Positions 22,564 through 30,335 of a stretch of 30,587 nt of DNA are shown one piece after another. Below the pieces are notes generated by a model. That model was not told the origin of the DNA, did no database searches, and saw nothing but the letters and a program-made list of their open reading frames with translations. Source of the DNA: an uncultured Lachnospiraceae bacterium (lineage in GTDB: Bacteria; Bacillota; Clostridia; Lachnospirales; Lachnospiraceae). Every line of letters starts with the position of its first letter. Position 1 is the first letter of the stretch. The translations under genes and the position numbers were made by a program. The stretch lies in contig CAKRRJ010000022.1 in NCBI GenBank assembly GCA_934394615.1, positions 1 through 30,587 on the forward strand. Reading direction: 5' to 3'.

Positions 22564-23832
22564 ATGAATGATTTCAGCTCCATGAGCAGAGAAAGCAAGA
22601 AGGACAGGCTGCGCCAGCAGATCGTCAGACCACAGCAGCCCGCATGGCAAGCTGATTCAGACGAAGACAGTGAAGACGTGGTGCGCAAGGCCCATAACCG
22701 GGTATTGCGGCACAGATGGGGGCTGGTGATCCTGGTGCTTCTCCTGATCGCGGGAGGCGCGGCTGCCTGGATCTTTTATCAGCGGAATTACACCTACGCC
22801 AGCTATGAAACGGCGTGGCAGGTAGATTTAAACGAGGGAAGCCTCGTCGGTTACGAAAGTTTTGGCAGCAATGTTTTAAAATACACGAAAGACGGCGCGT
22901 CTTACCTGGACAACCGGGGGCGCAATGTCTGGACCGAAAGCTATGAAATGAATGCGCCAATCATCTCGGTAAAGGGAGATTACGCGGCCATTGCAGATAT
23001 GCAGGGAAACAGCATTTATATCTGCAATACAGATGGAACCCAGGGACAGGCCACTACGGTACTGCCGATCAGCAAGGTTGCGGTATCCGGTACCGGAGTT
23101 ACCGCGGTTGTGCTGGAGGATTCCACATCCAGTTACATAACCTTTTTCAAAAAAGACGGAAGCGCGTTAGACATCACGGTCAAGACCAACATGTCGGGCG
23201 ATGGCTATCCGCTTGATATTGCGCTGTCGGATGACGGAACGCAGTTAATGTGTTCTTTTGTTTATCTGCAGGGCAGTGAGCTGAGAAACCGTGTTGTATT
23301 TTACGATTTCTCAGAAGTTGGAAAAAACGTTCCAAACCGTCTGGTAGGCGGTTTCGATGATGAGTTCCAGGGCGACATGGTGCCGCGGGTCACTTATATG
23401 GGCGATCCGTACTCCTGCGCATTTTCCAGCAAAGCGCTGACCTTTTTCTCTTCCCGGAACCTGGCATCCCCGGAGCTGGTGGTGCAGCAGCCAATCGAGG
23501 AACGTATCGACAGTGTATTTTATTCTGATGAATACGCAGCGGCGATTGTCCGCAACACCAACGGAGAATACGGAAGCCGGCTGGAGGTTTACAAAAAAGA
23601 TGGAACGCATGTGCTCAGCAAGGAATTTAATTTCGAGTACACCCATGCGGACCTGGATGGAGATCTGATCTTCCTGTACAACGATGATTCGTGCAGGATT
23701 TATAATATGAGCGGAACGGAAAAGCTGAACGCGACGTTTGATTTTCCGGTCTCCAAGATCAGAAAGGGGCGGTTCCCAGGTACACTGGTAGTAACCGGCC
23801 CGCAGCAGATGCGTGAGCTGAAGCTGCGCTAA
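22564..23832 (+). CDS. DUF5711 membrane-anchored beta-propeller-like protein
   Basis: A 422-residue protein. A basic cytoplasmic N-terminus (1-51) is followed by one membrane span (about 53-72: WGLVILVLLLIAGGAAAWIF) and a large extracytoplasmic domain of repeated beta-strand units (YLDNRGRNVWTESY, AAIADMQGNSIYICNTDG, FKKDGSALDI, YKKDGTHVLSKEF). This is the pattern of DUF5711 proteins, which look like quinoprotein/WD-type propellers. The function is unknown; a sensor or scaffold at the cell surface is a reasonable guess. AGGAG lies 9 nt before ATG 22564. It is probably co-transcribed with the upstream LysM protein. Confidence 0.82.
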   Translation: MNDFSSMSRESKKDRLRQQIVRPQQPAWQADSDEDSEDVVRKAHNRVLRHRWGLVILVLLLIAGGAAAWIFYQRNYTYASYETAWQVDLNEGSLVGYESFGSNVLKYTKDGASYLDNRGRNVWTESYEMNAPIISVKGDYAAIADMQGNSIYICNTDGTQGQATTVLPISKVAVSGTGVTAVVLEDSTSSYITFFKKDGSALDITVKTNMSGDGYPLDIALSDDGTQLMCSFVYLQGSELRNRVVFYDFSEVGKNVPNRLVGGFDDEFQGDMVPRVTYMGDPYSCAFSSKALTFFSSRNLASPELVVQQPIEERIDSVFYSDEYAAAIVRNTNGEYGSRLEVYKKDGTHVLSKEFNFEYTHADLDGDLIFLYNDDSCRIYNMSGTEKLNATFDFPVSKIRKGRFPGTLVVTGPQQMRELKLR

Positions 23833-23877
23833 AGCAGTAGGTTATACAAAATTATATAATACCAGGAGGTCTCACCA

Positions 23878-25866
23878 ATGAACACTATCGATACCATGTC
23901 TGTGAACGCGATCCGCGTATTATCCGCAGATGCGATCCAGAAAGCAAAATCCGGTCATCCGGGTCTCCCGTTAGGCAGTGCTCCGGCAGCATATGAGCTC
24001 TGGATGAACCACATGAACCACAATCCGGCAGATCCGCAGTGGGCAAACCGCGACCGCTTTATCTTATCCGGCGGCCATGGTTCCATGCTGTTATACTCCC
24101 TGCTTCATTTATTCGGATATGGTGATCTGTCCAAAGAAGATCTTATGAATTTCCGTCAGCTTGGCTCCAAGACCGCTGGTCATCCGGAGTACGGCCACAC
24201 CGTTGGTGTTGAGGCTACCACCGGCCCGTTAGGCGCAGGTATGGGCATGGCAGTCGGCATGGCAGCAGCAGAGGCACATCTGGCAGCTATCTTTAACAAG
24301 GAGAATTATCCGGTTGTTGACCATTACACCTATGTACTGGGTGGCGACGGCTGTATGATGGAAGGCATTTCCTCCGAGGCATTCTCCCTGGCAGGAACTC
24401 TGGGCCTTTCCAAACTGATCGTATTATATGATTCCAACCGCATCTCCATCGAGGGAAGCACCGATATCGCGTTCACCGAGAACGTTCAGGAGCGCATGGC
24501 TGCATTCGGCTTCCAGACTCTGGATGTTGCAGACGGCAACAACTTAGAGGAGATCGGCAAGGCTATCGAGGAAGCAAAGGCAGATACCACCCGCCCGTCC
24601 TTCATCACCATCCATACCCAGATCGGTTACGGCTGCCCGGCAAAACAGGGCAAGGCAAGCGCACACGGCGAGCCTTTAGGTGAGGAGAACATTGAGGCTA
24701 TGAAAGACTTCCTGGGCTGGCCGTCCAAAGAGCCGTTCTATGTACCGCAGGAGGTTTATGACCACTACGCAAAGGCAGCTGAGGAGAAGGCAGAAGTTGA
24801 GGCAGCATGGAACGTGATGTTCGCTGCATACTGCCAGGAGTACCCGGAGATGGAAGCACTCTGGAACCAGTACTACGGCGGTACCGATGAGCTGGCTAAG
24901 GCTCTGATGGAAGATGATTCCTTCTGGGCAAACAGCGAGAAGGCTGAGGCAACCCGTAACCTGTCCGGCAAGGTCATCAACAAGTTAAAAGACCGCATGC
25001 CGAACCTCATCGGCGGTTCGGCTGACCTGGCTCCGTCCAACAAGACCCATATGAACGATGAGGCTGATTTCTCCAAGGCAGATTATGCCGGAAGAAACAT
25101 GCACTTCGGCGTTCGTGAGCTGGCTATGACTGCTATCGGAAACGGCATGATGCTTCACGGCGGCCTGCGCACCTATGTATCTACCTTCTTCGTATTCAGT
25201 GATTACACCAAGCCGATGGCTCGTCTGTCTGCTTTAATGAAGCTGCCGTTAACCTTCGTATTCACCCACGACAGCATTGGCGTAGGCGAGGATGGACCGA
25301 CCCACGAGCCGATCGAGCAGCTGGCTATGTTCCGCGCAATGCCGAACTTCCATGTATTCCGTCCGTGTGACGCAACGGAGACTGCAGCAGCATGGTACAG
25401 CGCAGTTACCTCCAAGACCACACCGACCGCACTGGTACTGTCCAGACAGAACCTGGCTCCGATGCCGGGCAGCTGCAAGGATGCGTTAAAGGGCGGCTAT
25501 GTGATTGATGACTGCGAGGGAACCCCGGACCTGATCCTCATTGCTTCCGGCTCCGAGGTTGAGTTGTCTGTAAAGGCAAAGGAGATCCTGGCAGCAGAAG
25601 GCAAGAAGGTACGTGTCGTATCCATGCCGTGTATGGATCTGTTCGAGGAGCAGTCCGCAGAGTACAAAGAGTCCGTACTCCCGAAAGAAGTCCGCAAACG
25701 TGTTGCAGTAGAGGCACTGAGTGACTTCGGCTGGGGCAAGTACGTTGGTCTGGATGGCGCATGCGTAACCATGACCGGTTTCGGTGCAAGCGGCCCGGCT
25801 GCACAGCTCTTTGAGCACTTCGGATTCACTGCAGAGCATGTTGCAGAGGTAGCACGTAATCTGTAA
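23878..25866 (+). CDS. tkt: Transketolase
   Basis: A 662-residue thiamine-diphosphate enzyme that moves two-carbon units between ketose and aldose phosphates in the non-oxidative pentose phosphate pathway. It is a full-length fused form: the N-terminal ThDP domain has KSGHPGLPLG, SGGHGSMLLY, GPLGAGMGMAVG and GDGCMMEG (about 156-163); the pyrimidine-binding domain has FVFTHDSIGVGEDGPTHEPI; a C-terminal transketolase domain follows. The ribosome site is a strong AGGAGG. Codon choice is strongly biased (for example CCG and AACC/ACC-type codons), unlike the Tad genes, consistent with high expression. A terminator follows directly. Confidence 0.97.
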   Translation: MNTIDTMSVNAIRVLSADAIQKAKSGHPGLPLGSAPAAYELWMNHMNHNPADPQWANRDRFILSGGHGSMLLYSLLHLFGYGDLSKEDLMNFRQLGSKTAGHPEYGHTVGVEATTGPLGAGMGMAVGMAAAEAHLAAIFNKENYPVVDHYTYVLGGDGCMMEGISSEAFSLAGTLGLSKLIVLYDSNRISIEGSTDIAFTENVQERMAAFGFQTLDVADGNNLEEIGKAIEEAKADTTRPSFITIHTQIGYGCPAKQGKASAHGEPLGEENIEAMKDFLGWPSKEPFYVPQEVYDHYAKAAEEKAEVEAAWNVMFAAYCQEYPEMEALWNQYYGGTDELAKALMEDDSFWANSEKAEATRNLSGKVINKLKDRMPNLIGGSADLAPSNKTHMNDEADFSKADYAGRNMHFGVRELAMTAIGNGMMLHGGLRTYVSTFFVFSDYTKPMARLSALMKLPLTFVFTHDSIGVGEDGPTHEPIEQLAMFRAMPNFHVFRPCDATETAAAWYSAVTSKTTPTALVLSRQNLAPMPGSCKDALKGGYVIDDCEGTPDLILIASGSEVELSVKAKEILAAEGKKVRVVSMPCMDLFEEQSAEYKESVLPKEVRKRVAVEALSDFGWGKYVGLDGACVTMTGFGASGPAAQLFEHFGFTAEHVAEVARNL

Positions 25867-25892
25867 TGGCTTCTGTTTGAAAATGAATAAAA

Positions 25893-25931
25893 GACCGTCT
25901 GGCTGGATTTCCCTGGCCGGGCGGCCTTTTT
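25893..25931 (+). terminator. Intrinsic terminator of tkt
   Basis: An 11-position stem (25893-25903 with 25916-25926; two G-U pairs, one mismatch) ending in GCGGCC and followed by TTTTT. It lies 26 nt after the tkt stop codon. Confidence 0.8.
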
Positions 25932-26058
25932 GTTTCATAGGAAATTGCGTCCCATGAAACAAAAAACGCTCCGCAGGGATGCGCACTCGGCGCAAGGGTA
26001 GATGGTTGCCGAAGCAACCGCGCCTCGGCGCGAGAATCCGGCAAGCCGGATTCTTTTT
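25927..26058 (+). repeat. Multi-hairpin intergenic element between tkt and the glucokinase gene
   Basis: A perfect 12-bp stem (25927-25938 TTTTTGTTTCAT with 25954-25965) is followed by GGTTGC-CGAA-GCAACC (26004-26019), GCGCC/GGCGC (26020-26031) and AGAATCCGG-CAAG-CCGGATTCT with TTTTT (26033-26058), the last of which is terminator-like. It ends two bases before the glucokinase -35 box. It resembles a composite intergenic repeat unit rather than a gene; copy number elsewhere is unknown. Confidence 0.55.
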
Positions 26059-26060
26059 GC

Positions 26061-26089
26061 TTGCATTCATTATGGGATTCTTTTATACT
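26061..26089 (+). promoter_or_regulatory. Promoter of the glucokinase gene
   Basis: TTGCAT (26061-26066), exactly 17 bp, TATACT (26084-26089). The start codon is 41 nt after the -10. It directly follows the terminator-like hairpin. Confidence 0.65.
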
Positions 26090-26130
26090 ACATACAGAAA
26101 AGACAAGATTTTTGGGAAGGAGTTTGCGGC

Positions 26131-27078
26131 ATGAGCGAAAAAAAGTGTATTGGCATTGACGTGGGGGGAACTTCTGTCAAGATTGGTTTATTTGAGACAG
26201 ACGGTACCCTGTTGTTTAAGTGGGAGGTTCCTACCAGAAAAGAAGAGGGCGGCCGTTATATTTTAGAAGATGTAGCAGCGTCGATCCGTGAAGTTCTTAC
26301 AGAAAAAGAGATCCATCTTTCCGATATCCTGGGAGCAGGACTTGGCATTCCGGGACCGGTCATGCCGGATGGCTATGTGGAGGTCTGCGTAAACCTGGGC
26401 TGGAGAGATATGAACCCGCAGAAAGAACTCAGTGCTATGCTGGATGGTATTCCGGTTAAGAGCGGAAATGATGCCAACGTGGCAGCACTCGGTGAGATGT
26501 GGCGCGGCGGCGGCATGGGCTTTACGGATATCGTTATGGTAACGCTTGGAACCGGCGTAGGCGGCGGCATCATTATTGATGAGAAGATCATTGCCGGAAA
26601 ACATGGTCTTGGCGGAGAGATCGGTCATATTCATGTGCGTGATGAAGAGTGGGAGCACTGCAACTGCGGCGGCGTGGGCTGTGTAGAACAGATTGCGAGC
26701 GCAACCGGAATTGCCAGAGAGGCAAGACGCCGCATGGCAGGAGAGGATACTCCGTCTGTGCTTCGCCAGTATGGTGACGCGGTGACGGCGAAAGATGTTC
26801 TGGATGCGGCCAAAGCCGGAGATGAGCTGGCACTTTCGGTTGTAGAGACGGTAGGACGTTACCTGGGTGTGGCTCTGGCAGGTATTGCCATGACGGTGGA
26901 CCCGCAGATGTTTGTCATTGGCGGTGGCGTGTCAAAGGCAGGACAGTTCCTCATCGACATCATCGATAAATATTATCAGCATTATTCCCCGATTTCAAAG
27001 AATAAGGGTGTGATCGGACTGGCAAAGCTGGGAAATGACGCGGGAATTTACGGGGCTGCCCGTCTGGTACTTGGTTAA
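26131..27078 (+). CDS. ROK-family glucokinase
   Basis: A 315-residue cytosolic sugar kinase that phosphorylates glucose with ATP, feeding glycolysis and, with the neighbouring transketolase, the pentose phosphate pathway. ROK motifs: phosphate loop GIDVGGTSVKIG (about 8-19), GLGIPGPV, sugar-binding and catalytic GNDANVAALGE, LGTGVGGGIIID, the ROK zinc site (GHIHV, then HCNCGGVGCVE at about 175-185) and VIGGGVSKAG. GGGAAGGAG precedes ATG 26131; an in-frame start at 26002 lies in the hairpin element and was not used. No helix-turn-helix is present, so it is a kinase rather than a ROK repressor. Confidence 0.93.
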   Translation: MSEKKCIGIDVGGTSVKIGLFETDGTLLFKWEVPTRKEEGGRYILEDVAASIREVLTEKEIHLSDILGAGLGIPGPVMPDGYVEVCVNLGWRDMNPQKELSAMLDGIPVKSGNDANVAALGEMWRGGGMGFTDIVMVTLGTGVGGGIIIDEKIIAGKHGLGGEIGHIHVRDEEWEHCNCGGVGCVEQIASATGIAREARRRMAGEDTPSVLRQYGDAVTAKDVLDAAKAGDELALSVVETVGRYLGVALAGIAMTVDPQMFVIGGGVSKAGQFLIDIIDKYYQHYSPISKNKGVIGLAKLGNDAGIYGAARLVLG

Positions 27079-27106
27079 CTAAGAAGAAATGTATTGAAAA
27101 AAGAAA

Positions 27107-27132
27107 TGCCCGGAGCAGGATTGCTCCGGGCA
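27107..27132 (+). terminator. Hairpin after the glucokinase gene (weak terminator)
   Basis: A perfect 11-bp stem TGCCCGGAGCA/TGCTCCGGGCA with a GGAT loop, 29 nt after the glucokinase stop codon. Only A/T-mixed sequence follows (AACTATTG), so termination by this hairpin alone is uncertain. Confidence 0.6.
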
Positions 27133-27137
27133 AACTA

Positions 27138-27166
27138 TTGCAAAACCGCGTAAAATCGTATAAAAT
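27138..27166 (+). promoter_or_regulatory. Candidate promoter of ppaC with a long leader
   Basis: TTGCAA (27138-27143), exactly 17 bp, TAAAAT (27161-27166). The leader to ATG 27421 would be about 248 nt. No better promoter was found closer to the gene. Confidence 0.5.
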
Positions 27167-27173
27167 GAGGAGA

Positions 27174-27200
27174 CCCCGGTGGACTTTCGTCCAACCGGGG
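27174..27200 (+). other. 5'-terminal hairpin of the ppaC leader
   Basis: CCCCGGT-GGAC-TTTC-GTCC-A-ACCGGGG: 11 base pairs with one bulged A, beginning about one base after the predicted transcription start and not followed by a T tract. It may protect the 5' end of the mRNA. The remaining leader (27201-27420) is A/T-rich with no riboswitch I recognise and no gene. Confidence 0.5.
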
Positions 27201-27420
27201 CAATTATGAAAAATCTATGTGCAATTTGACTGTTTCATCAAGTTACAACCGTTTCTTAAGATGTTTTTAGTATAGGAAAAAGTTGTGAATAAAGTATGAA
27301 CAACGAATGAACAAACTGTAAAATATAGTGCAAAATCTATAATTACATTTCGTCAGGAAGCAATTCTTTGTGAAAATAGCAAAAAGAGATTCCAATAAAC
27401 GCCAATAAGAGGAGGACATT

Positions 27421-29088
27421 ATGTCAGAAGAGAGAAAAAGACGGACGATCGTAATCGGTCATAAGAATCCGGATACCGATTCCATCTGTTCCGCAATCTG
27501 CTACGCAGCATTAAAATCCAAAATCACCGGAAAAGAGTATGTGGCAGGCCGTGCCGGTCATGTTAACGAGGAGACACAGTATGTACTGAACTACTTTAAC
27601 GTAGAGGCTCCGCAGCTGGTAGAGAGCGTAAAGACCCAGGTAAAGGATATCGAGATTCGCGAGACCAAGGGTGTAAACCGCAATATTTCCTTAAAGAAAG
27701 CATGGAACCTGATGCAGGACGCACACGTAGTAACCCTGCCGGCAGTCAGCGAGAAAGGCGTTCTGGAAGGTCTGATCACCGTCGGTGATATCACCAAATC
27801 CTACATGAACGTATTAGACAGCAGCATCCTGTCCAAGGCACACACCCAGTACAAGAACATCCTGGAGACTCTCGAGGGCGCTATGGTAGTGGGTGATGAG
27901 AACGATTACTTCGATCAGGGTAAGGTTCTCATTGCGGCAGCAAACCCGGATATGATGGAGTACTATATTTCCGAGCATGACCTGGTTATCCTTGGTAACC
28001 GTTACGAGTCCCAGCTCTGTGCCATCGAGATGGAAGCAGACTGCATCATCGTCTGCGAGGGCGCAGCAGTGTCCATGACCATCCGCAAGCTGGCTCAGGA
28101 GCATGGATGCACCGTTATGACTACTCCGTACGACGCTTACACCGCAGCACGTCTCATCAACCAGAGTATGCCGATCGGCCATTTCATGAAGACCGAGGAT
28201 CTGATCACCTTCGAGGACAGCGACTGCATCGATGATGTGAAAGAGGTTATGGCAAGCAAACGTCACCGTGACTTCCCGGTTCTGGATAAGGATGGCAAGT
28301 ACCTGGGTATGATCTCCCGCAGAAACTTACTCGGCGCAAAGGGAAAGCAGATCATCTTGGTAGACCATAATGAGAAGAACCAGGCAGTAGACGGTCTGGA
28401 GAACGCAGACATCCAGGAGATCATCGACCACCATAAATTAGGCACGGTTGAGACCATCTCCCCGGTATTCTTCCGCAACCAGCCGGTAGGATGTACCGCA
28501 ACCATCGTGTACCAGATGTATCACGAGAATAATGTAGAGATCGACAAGGCAACCGCAGGCATGCTGTGCAGTGCCATCATCTCCGATACCCTGTTATTCC
28601 GCTCTCCGACCTGCACTCCGATCGACAAGATGGCAGCAACCGAGCTGGCCAAGATCGCTGAGATTGATATGGACCGCTACGCAGCAGACATGTTCTCCGC
28701 AGGAAGCAACCTGCGCGGCAAGAGCAACGATGAGATCTTCTATCAGGATTTCAAGCTGTTCAACTCCGGCAAGATCACTTATGGCGTAGGCCAGATCAGT
28801 TCCTTAAACGCAGATGAGCTGGTTGAGTTAAAGGAGCGTCTGCTTCCGTTCTTAAAGCAGCCGCATGAGGAGCACGGCGTGGATATGATCTTCTTTATGC
28901 TGACCAATATCCTGACCGAGTCCACCTCCCTGCTCTGCGAGGGCGAGGGTGCCGAAGAGCTCATCCGCACTGCATTCCACATGGAAGAAGCAGGTGCAGA
29001 CGATGAGGCGAATGTGGTAGAGCTTCCGGGCGTGGTATCCAGAAAGAAACAGCTGATTCCGTCCATCATGATTGCCTGCGAGGGCTAA
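27421..29088 (+). CDS. ppaC: Manganese-dependent inorganic pyrophosphatase with CBS-DRTGG-CBS insert
   Basis: A 555-residue family II pyrophosphatase that hydrolyses PPi to phosphate in the cytosol. The DHH domain is split: the N-terminal metal motif GHKNPDTDSI (13-22) and, after an insert, LVDHNEKNQ (about 312) and IIDHHKLG (about 334). The C-terminal DHHA2 domain carries RGKSNDEIF (about 432). The insert (about 70-300) contains two CBS domains (e.g. DAHVVTLPAVSEKGVLEGLI, and HRDFPVLDKDGKYLGMISRR) around a DRTGG-type segment. In characterised relatives this insert binds adenine nucleotides and tunes activity. GGAGG precedes the ATG. Biased codons suggest high expression. Two genes follow closely. 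Confidence 0.95.
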   Translation: MSEERKRRTIVIGHKNPDTDSICSAICYAALKSKITGKEYVAGRAGHVNEETQYVLNYFNVEAPQLVESVKTQVKDIEIRETKGVNRNISLKKAWNLMQDAHVVTLPAVSEKGVLEGLITVGDITKSYMNVLDSSILSKAHTQYKNILETLEGAMVVGDENDYFDQGKVLIAAANPDMMEYYISEHDLVILGNRYESQLCAIEMEADCIIVCEGAAVSMTIRKLAQEHGCTVMTTPYDAYTAARLINQSMPIGHFMKTEDLITFEDSDCIDDVKEVMASKRHRDFPVLDKDGKYLGMISRRNLLGAKGKQIILVDHNEKNQAVDGLENADIQEIIDHHKLGTVETISPVFFRNQPVGCTATIVYQMYHENNVEIDKATAGMLCSAIISDTLLFRSPTCTPIDKMAATELAKIAEIDMDRYAADMFSAGSNLRGKSNDEIFYQDFKLFNSGKITYGVGQISSLNADELVELKERLLPFLKQPHEEHGVDMIFFMLTNILTESTSLLCEGEGAEELIRTAFHMEEAGADDEANVVELPGVVSRKKQLIPSIMIACEG

Positions 29089-29101
29089 AAAGGAGAAAAT
29101 T

Positions 29102-29749
29102 ATGGGAAAACAGAGCTGGCGGGGCGGCAATATGCTGTACCCGGTGCCGGCCGTGATGGTAAGCTGTGCACGGCCTGGTGAGAAGCCAAATATCATAACG
29201 GTAGCCTGGGCCGGAACCGTTTGCTCTGCCCCGGCAATGCTCTCCATCTCCGTGCGGAAGGAGCGCTATTCCTACGACATTTTAAAAGAGACCGGAGAAT
29301 TTGTGGTGAACCTGGTAACAAAGGACCTGGTATTTGCTACCGATTACTGTGGTGTGAAATCCGGACGCGATACCGATAAATTCAAAGAGATGAAGCTGAC
29401 GCCGCTTCCGTCGCAGCACATCAGCGCGCCGGGCATCGCGGAGAGCCCGCTGAACCTGGAGTGTAAAGTAAAGCAGGTGGTGGAACTTGGAAGCCATGAC
29501 ATGTTCATTGCGGAAATCCTTGGAGTCACGGTAGATGACCGCTACATGGATGAGAAAGGAACATTCCATCTGAATGACGCGAAACTGGTGAGCTATTCCC
29601 ACGGAACCTATTTCGAACTGGGAGAGAAGATCGGAACATTCGGGTATTCAGTAAGAAAGAAATCCGCAAAAGCTGACACGAAAAAGAAAAAGCCGGAACC
29701 GTCCGAAAAGACAGCAGGCAAGCATATACACAGGAGGAAAGCAAAATGA
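29102..29749 (+). CDS. Flavin reductase-like domain protein
   Basis: A 215-residue FMN-binding split-barrel protein of the flavin reductase-like family, probably an NAD(P)H-dependent FMN reductase or a related small flavoprotein. Family sequence is visible: NMLYPVPAVMVSCARPGEKP, NIITVAWAGTVCSAPAMLSI, VRKERYSYDILKETGEFVVN, DYCGVKSGRDTDKF. The last ~35 residues form a lysine-rich tail (KKSAKADTKKKKPEPSEK) not needed for the fold. The start at 29102 follows AAGGAG; the ORF start at 29072 overlaps ppaC. It lies 13 nt after ppaC and overlaps the next gene by ATGA, so the three are likely one transcript. The redox partner is unknown. Confidence 0.87.
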   Translation: MGKQSWRGGNMLYPVPAVMVSCARPGEKPNIITVAWAGTVCSAPAMLSISVRKERYSYDILKETGEFVVNLVTKDLVFATDYCGVKSGRDTDKFKEMKLTPLPSQHISAPGIAESPLNLECKVKQVVELGSHDMFIAEILGVTVDDRYMDEKGTFHLNDAKLVSYSHGTYFELGEKIGTFGYSVRKKSAKADTKKKKPEPSEKTAGKHIHRRKAK

Positions 29750-30273
29750 AATCAAACATTACACTGATCGGCATGCCGGCATCCGGTAAGAGTACTATTG
29801 GCGTTTTGCTGGCAAAACGCCTTGGCTATTCCTTTGTAGATGTGGATATTGTGATTCAGGAAAAGACCGGACAGCTCTTAAAAGAGATCATCGCAGAGCG
29901 CGGCACAGAAGGATTTTTGCAGGTGGAAGAGGACATCAACGCAGAGCTGGAGACGGAGCGTTCCGTGATTGCTCCGGGCGGCAGTGTAATCTATGGTCCG
30001 AAGGCCATGGAGCATTTGCATGAGATCAGTACTGTGGTATACTTAAAGCTGAGCTATGAGGATGTAAAACAGCGTCTTGGAGATTTAAAAGACCGCGGCG
30101 TGGCCTTAAAAGACGGCATGACTCTGCTCGATCTCTACAATGAGCGTGTGCCGCTTTACGAGAAGTACGCAGACGTGACGATCGACGAGACCGGAAGAAC
30201 ACTTGGTTCCTGTGTGGACGAACTCCGTAAGATCATGGAAAAGCGGATGGATGACGGAGAGCTGGCCCGGTAG
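29746..30273 (+). CDS. Shikimate kinase-like protein
   Basis: A 175-residue P-loop kinase of the shikimate kinase family. Walker A GMPASGKST (9-17), the substrate-site Asp pair FVDVD (30-34), the glycine pair APGGSVIY (76-83) and the late NERVPLYEKYADVTI segment all fit AroK. The arginine that contacts shikimate in AroK (the 'GFR' of GEEGFRDREE) is replaced: here it reads TEGFLQVEED (54-63). The lid RPLL motif is also altered (GVALKDG). The substrate may therefore differ from shikimate. AGGAGG precedes ATG 29746, which overlaps the preceding stop. No aromatic-pathway gene is nearby, so the gene symbol is left empty. Confidence 0.8.
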   Translation: MKSNITLIGMPASGKSTIGVLLAKRLGYSFVDVDIVIQEKTGQLLKEIIAERGTEGFLQVEEDINAELETERSVIAPGGSVIYGPKAMEHLHEISTVVYLKLSYEDVKQRLGDLKDRGVALKDGMTLLDLYNERVPLYEKYADVTIDETGRTLGSCVDELRKIMEKRMDDGELAR

Positions 30274-30335
30274 AACATTGCCGGGAGCAGGTACGCAGCC
30301 AGTGACAGTCGGTGTATTTACCGGGATGCCAGGTG

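Noticed and set aside
23843..23860. TATAAT-like boxes just upstream of tkt
   Set aside because: TATAAT at 23855-23860 would start transcription within the ribosome site, and no -35 box is present for either box.
27170..27210. Riboswitch in the ppaC leader
   Set aside because: The single hairpin lacks the conserved core of any class I know and no expression platform was seen near the start codon.
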